Of a DNA stretch of 38,484 nt, positions 38,386 to 38,484 are shown piece by piece. The stretch is taken from assembly GCA_003577275.1 (NCBI GenBank), contig QEVO01000012.1:1-38484 (forward strand), in the 5' to 3' direction. The first letter of the stretch is position 1; every line of letters begins with the position of its first letter. The position numbers and the translations under genes were made by a program. This DNA comes from Pseudomonadota bacterium (GTDB lineage Bacteria; Pseudomonadota; Alphaproteobacteria; Sphingomonadales; Govanellaceae). The notes under the pieces were generated by a model. It saw only the letters and a program-made list of their open reading frames with translations. It made no database searches and was not told the DNA's origin.

Positions 38386-38484
38386 TGTCCATACCGGAGA
38401 CATAGGTAACAGCTTGTCCCTAAGACATAGGTGACACCCTCGTGCCGAACGGGTTGTCGATAGTCTGCAAAGTCCTCTGCTCCA
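38386..38484. mobile_element. probable insertion sequence end (partial)
   Basis: Two direct copies of a GACATAGGTRACA motif (38399 and 38425 regions) start just inside a TGTCC at 38386. On the other strand they read TGTTACCTATGTCTCCGG and TGTCACCTATGTCTTAGG, a form seen at transposase-flanking ends of several bacterial IS families. The element continues past the right edge. I cannot fix the IS family. Confidence 0.45.
38420..38482 (-). CDS. transposase C-terminus, partial
   Basis: The minus-strand frame entering from the right edge gives 20 residues ending DNPFGTRVSPMS and a TAG at 38420-38422. That ending resembles the last residues of IS transposases that precede the repeat motif described above. 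Only this tail is in the window, so the call is tentative. Confidence 0.4.
   Translation of the reverse strand, partial: EQRTLQTIDNPFGTRVSPMS

Overview
The window is most of a temperate, HK97-type siphophage genome, either a prophage or a phage contig, that probably infects an alphaproteobacterium. The host inference rests on a GcrA-family regulator (GcrA is an alphaproteobacterial cell-cycle factor), a tail gene order that matches the Rhodobacter gene transfer agent (GTA), a 3-TM GTA-release-type holin, high GC content, and short palindromic intergenic repeats of the kind common in those genomes. No integrase, tRNA or complete attachment site is visible. The left edge cuts a gene, and the right edge runs into what looks like an insertion sequence.

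Layout. (1) 1-4260, minus strand: a tightly overlapped early-left operon of about ten genes. It includes a sliding clamp (dnaN), an exported thermonuclease, a cupin-like protein, a Zn-finger protein and several unknown small proteins. (2) 4261-5817: the immunity region. A 149-aa XRE repressor lies opposite a 66-aa Cro-like gene, with a membrane-anchored gene (4421-4825) between the repressor and the left promoter. Four near-identical 16-bp operators sit in the two promoter regions, two in each. In the left and the right promoter one operator lies between the -35 and -10 boxes, so both lytic operons are probably shut off by one repressor. (3) 5980-12649, plus strand: early-right genes. These are a CII-like regulator, GcrA, a TSCPD protein, a DNA methyltransferase, SSB, a 916-aa primase-polymerase/helicase, and a last gene in the position of a late-gene regulator. 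A cluster of 8-bp iterons around an AT-rich patch after the helicase gene is a candidate replication origin. (4) 12646-12727: a promoter followed at once by a terminator, resembling a lambda pR'-tR' late switch. (5) 12744-34140: HNH nuclease, terminase, portal, protease, capsid, head decoration and connector genes, tail tube, a tail-assembly chaperone pair that appears to be joined by a -1 ribosomal frameshift, tape measure, the GTA-like tail-tip set and a large modular receptor-binding protein. (6) 34140-36655: a Zn-ribbon protein, small membrane proteins, an M15 endolysin, a holin and a secreted protein. (7) 36668-38198, minus strand: an accessory block with two XRE regulators and three small unknown proteins, carrying its own palindromic operators. 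(8) 38386-38484: probable IS end with the last residues of a transposase.

How it works together (inference). The repressor holds both early operons off in the lysogen and may activate the 4421 gene. On induction, Cro, CII-like and GcrA act on transcription. The Prim-Pol/helicase, SSB and phage clamp open the origin and probably recruit host Pol III. The late promoter is then read through to make a siphovirion with a tail of roughly 100 nm, judged from the tape-measure length. The cell is opened by the holin and the M15 peptidase.
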